A DNA stretch of 64,000 nt, taken from the NCBI GenBank assembly GCA_019055375.1, contig JAHQIW010004511.1:1-64000 (forward strand), written 5' to 3'. Source of the DNA: Parelaphostrongylus tenuis. Lineage: Eukaryota; Nematoda; Chromadorea; Rhabditida; Metastrongylidae. Shown piece by piece: positions 61,782-64,000 of the stretch. Under the pieces are notes generated by a model. The model worked only from the letters and a program-made list of their open reading frames with translations, made no database searches and was not told where the DNA came from. Positions within the stretch are counted from its first letter, which is position 1. The number at the start of each line of letters is the position of its first letter. Made by a program: the position numbers and the translations under genes.

Positions 61782-61823
61782 CCCAATACACGTGTTTCGA
61801 CCTTACAGTCTCGTCAGTCGGGC
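61782..61823 (-). ncRNA. Hammerhead ribozyme, type I, complete core
   Basis: Minus strand: helix I GCCCGA (61823-61818) with TTGGG (61786-61782; one G-T wobble). Core CTGACGA (61817-61811). Helix II GACT/GGTC with GTAA loop (61810-61799). GAAA (61798-61795). Helix III CACGTG (61794-61789), then T-A (61788-61787). All invariant bases are present. Cleavage predicted 3' of the A at 61787. Confidence 0.88.
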
Positions 61824-62127
61824 AGAACCCGTCGTCTTTTGGTCTTTTTAGCCGATCCTCTCGGGAGCCTCTACTCTCCTTATGAGGAGGTAGCGACGAC
61901 GAATGATTTACAGAGTTAGTCAAATGAAATTATCACAGAACATACAGTATTGTACACTAAATTGCTCTTTCGGCTGATATTTTATAATATTAAACCTTTA
62001 TTTCGAGTGTTTTATCAAGACCACGTTCATTTGACTCACAGTGTAAATTGTTCCTTTTCGCTACCTCTATATAGAGAGAATAGGGCTCCCGAGGAATTGG
62101 CTAAAAGATTGAAAGAAGACGGGTTTT

Positions 62128-62170
62128 GCCCGAATGACAAGACTGTAAGGTCGAAACACGTGTATCGGGC
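62128..62170 (+). ncRNA. Hammerhead ribozyme, two core changes
   Basis: Helix I GCCCGA/TCGGGC perfect; helix II as in its partner; GAAA, CACGTG and TA intact. The core is ATGACAA (62134-62140): C3 and G8, which pair in the active fold, are both A. Probably inactive. Confidence 0.8.
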
Positions 62171-62722
62171 TGTACAAGAGCCCATTACCACACCACATGA
62201 CATGTTGGCTCAAATAACTATCATGAGATATATTAAAATTGGAGCGTGGTCTTAATATAATAATTGAAATTTGAGCGTGGTCCTAATATAATACACTCGA
62301 AATATAGGTTAATTTTGAATCGCGTAGTACTTAACAGTAATATTTTTTTAAAACATTACAAGTAAATGTGAAACTTCATGCACCATGAAAAGATCGCGAG
62401 CCTCCTAAATAATGGGGAAGATTAAAATGGTCGAATTTATGAGTATTCGAAATTTTAGAAGAATAGTTCAGAATGAAAGCGCCACTAGAAACGGCAGACA
62501 TTGGTCGAATCGTTAAAATGTTGATGAATTGTTGGTGTTAATTTGTAGTGTTTACGGTATTCGCCGTGAAAACTGGTATCATTGAAATCGAAAGAAAGAG
62601 AAATGAAAAACAATGTCATGGCCACATTACGTATCATTCGTTCAGTTTCGCTTCAGATTATCAAGATTTTTTCGCTCGTAATAACGATAAAGATCTCTTC
62701 CCAGAAAGAAGAAACCCTTTTC

Positions 62723-62726
<4 letters not shown>

Positions 62727-62772
<46 letters not shown>
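62727..62772. repeat. (TA)23 microsatellite
   Basis: Uninterrupted TA. Confidence 0.95.
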
Positions 62773-62774
<2 letters not shown>

Positions 62775-62842
62775 GTATATTCAGGATGTACATATATACA
62801 CAAATATATATATATGTTTAGGCACATATATGTATATACCGA

Positions 62843-63207
62843 TTGATGTAGAGTGGTGTACGAAAACTTCTGTGTCAGCTGGGATTCAAACCCACATTTC
62901 ACCCTATCCGGGAGGGGAGGGGGGTGGGTGCTGAACCGATGCACTACAGACACCCGATTTGCCACCACGCTTTCTACGCTACAACGCGTTATCTGTTATT
63001 AACGCCAGATTGTTGACGGTTGGCAGATAACGCGTTGTAGCGTAGAAAGCGTGGTGTCAAACGGGTGTCTGTAGTGCAACGGTTCAGTACACGCCCCCAG
63101 ATAGAGTGAAATGTGAGTTCGTATCCAAGCTAGAGCAAAAGTTTTGCACACCACTCCATATCATAGGGTATACTGTATCATCATATCACCGCAAGAGGCG
63201 GTCAAAA
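62843..63207. mobile_element. SINE family 2, head-to-head foldback
   Basis: Two tRNA-like SINE copies in inverted orientation. The inner 31 bp are perfectly inverted (62965-62995 and 63024-63054), around a 28-bp loop. Each outer part has the tRNA-like head (B box ggattcaaaccc on the minus strand near 62880) and the family end (gttttgcacaccactccat, 63141-63159, on the plus side). Confidence 0.8.
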
Positions 63208-63220
63208 TGAATTCTGGCTG

Positions 63221-63221
<1 letters not shown>

Positions 63222-63261
<40 letters not shown>
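63222..63261. repeat. (TA)20 microsatellite
   Basis: Uninterrupted TA directly after the SINE foldback. Confidence 0.95.
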
Positions 63262-63264
<3 letters not shown>

Positions 63265-63337
63265 AATTCACATATGACGTATGAATCTTTGGACGTCAAA
63301 TGGGAATTAACCCGCATCTCACTCTGTGATGGTATAA

Positions 63338-63433
63338 CAAGGATGCCGATAGTGCAGTTGGTTGAAACGCGCTCCCAGGAGGGGTGAAATGTGGGTTCGA
63401 TTCTCGCTGCGGTTCATAATTTTGCACATCACT
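63338..63433 (+). mobile_element. tRNA-like SINE (family 2), short copy
   Basis: gatagtgcagttggttgaaa (63346-63365) and gggttcgattctcg (63393-63406) are A- and B-box-like; the end ataattttgcacatcact matches the family. Confidence 0.65.
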
Positions 63434-63456
63434 AAGCATCACGAGGATGAGGAAGA

Positions 63457-63742
63457 ACAAAGCTTTTGCCGTTGATAAATCCACAAGGTATGCGCTATGC
63501 ATTCGTCTTCAATTTTCAACTTCTTTTAAGGTGATTGGATGCATGTCGGGCTTTTACAAAGGCCTTCCGCTATATCGAGTCAATGCTGCTTATCCTCCCA
63601 AACAAGTCTGGAACCAGTCTGGTTACAATTTACTGACCCTGAAGGGATGGATGGCTCGATGAGCCATCAGCGCAAGGTCGAACCACCGACCTTTCATACG
63701 ACCCAGAGCACCTCTAAGCACTGCGCCAGAAGCGCTCCACTC
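63457..63742 (-). mobile_element. tRNA-like SINE (family 1)
   Basis: Inverted relative of 50328-50625; the tRNA-like head is at its right end (gcgcagtgcttagaggtgct on the minus strand, 63726-63707), with B-box-like ggtcggtggttcgacc at 63693-63678. Confidence 0.7.
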
Positions 63743-64000
63743 AACATTACTGAATATATACTAGCAACCTCATACTACCGCTTAAGCGGTTAAATGAAAA
63801 GAACTTCTATTATCGCCAATAATCAAAAAAGGATTAAAAAAAGACAACAGAACATATTCGCGAATTAATCACATTATGAAAGCATTTATAGATGAAACGA
63901 CGATTTCACATGAATGTATAACCAGTAGGGAACGAATGTAAGCAGTAACGAGTAGAACAAACAGAGGAAAAACGAATTAGACAAAAAACGGAGAGTAACT

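Larger units (their letters stand above)
61782..62310. mobile_element. Foldback element with two facing hammerheads, one complete
   Basis: Minus-strand hammerhead at the left edge and plus-strand hammerhead at 62128-62170 flank a spacer whose two ends are inverted copies (61824-61892 with 62062-62127; cue ctcgggagcctctactctcc). In the spacer middle lies atttcgagtgttttatcaag (62000-62019), the terminal sequence of the family; another copy in inverse orientation ends the element (62290-62306). The right arm carries caccacatgacatgttggct (62191-62210). The left outer arm is missing. A terminal sequence inside the spacer suggests a circularly permuted or dimeric template. Confidence 0.82.

Overview
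The window is eukaryotic nuclear DNA, AT-rich, with introns that follow nematode rules (short TTTTCAG-type acceptors, GTTAGT/GTAAGT donors). RTE-type retrotransposon fragments, mariner remnants and tRNA-like SINEs suggest a strongylid such as a hookworm; the species is inference. Most of the sequence is transposon debris and introns. Most long open frames are antisense shadows or repeats.

Layout. An approximately 10.5 kb segment occurs twice in direct orientation: copy A (about 80-10455) and copy B (about 22560-33185). Copy B carries a complete six-exon minus-strand gene (25338-33303) for a 357-residue SPRY protein of the SPSB (SPRY/SOCS-box) family. All exon phases join. Copy A carries the matching pseudogene, with exon 1 cut off, a broken acceptor, two in-frame stops and one exon missing. 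Between the copies (10.5-22.5 kb) lie a Penelope-like element end with a GIY-YIG endonuclease (13.4-13.9 kb), two decayed RTE retrotransposons (15.88-16.89 and 19.24-22.27 kb) and several elements nested in them. From 33 to 64 kb the DNA holds a 930-bp inverted-repeat element, an internally deleted mariner with both ends, SINEs, microsatellites and a few candidate exons of unrecognised genes.

The most unusual content is a set of small mobile elements carrying hammerhead self-cleaving ribozymes (HHRs). Two have a complete catalytic core: 16337-16379 (+) and 61782-61823 (-). The first is the 31-nt loop of a perfect 65-bp hairpin, and the whole unit is bracketed by a 12-bp target-site duplication inside an RTE reading frame. 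Related copies (17.07-17.37, 27.91-28.23 and 61.78-62.31 kb) carry two HHRs facing opposite ways across a spacer. A second family (20.33-20.66 and 28.69-28.86 kb) has one HHR with a different helix II; one copy has 65-bp terminal direct repeats and a 9-bp target-site duplication. Two of the elements sit in intron 3 of the intact SPSB gene and are absent from copy A. The hammerheads are type I with a very short helix III, the form known from Penelope-like elements and animal retrozymes. A Penelope endonuclease remnant lies in the same window, so mobilisation by such an element is plausible but not shown.
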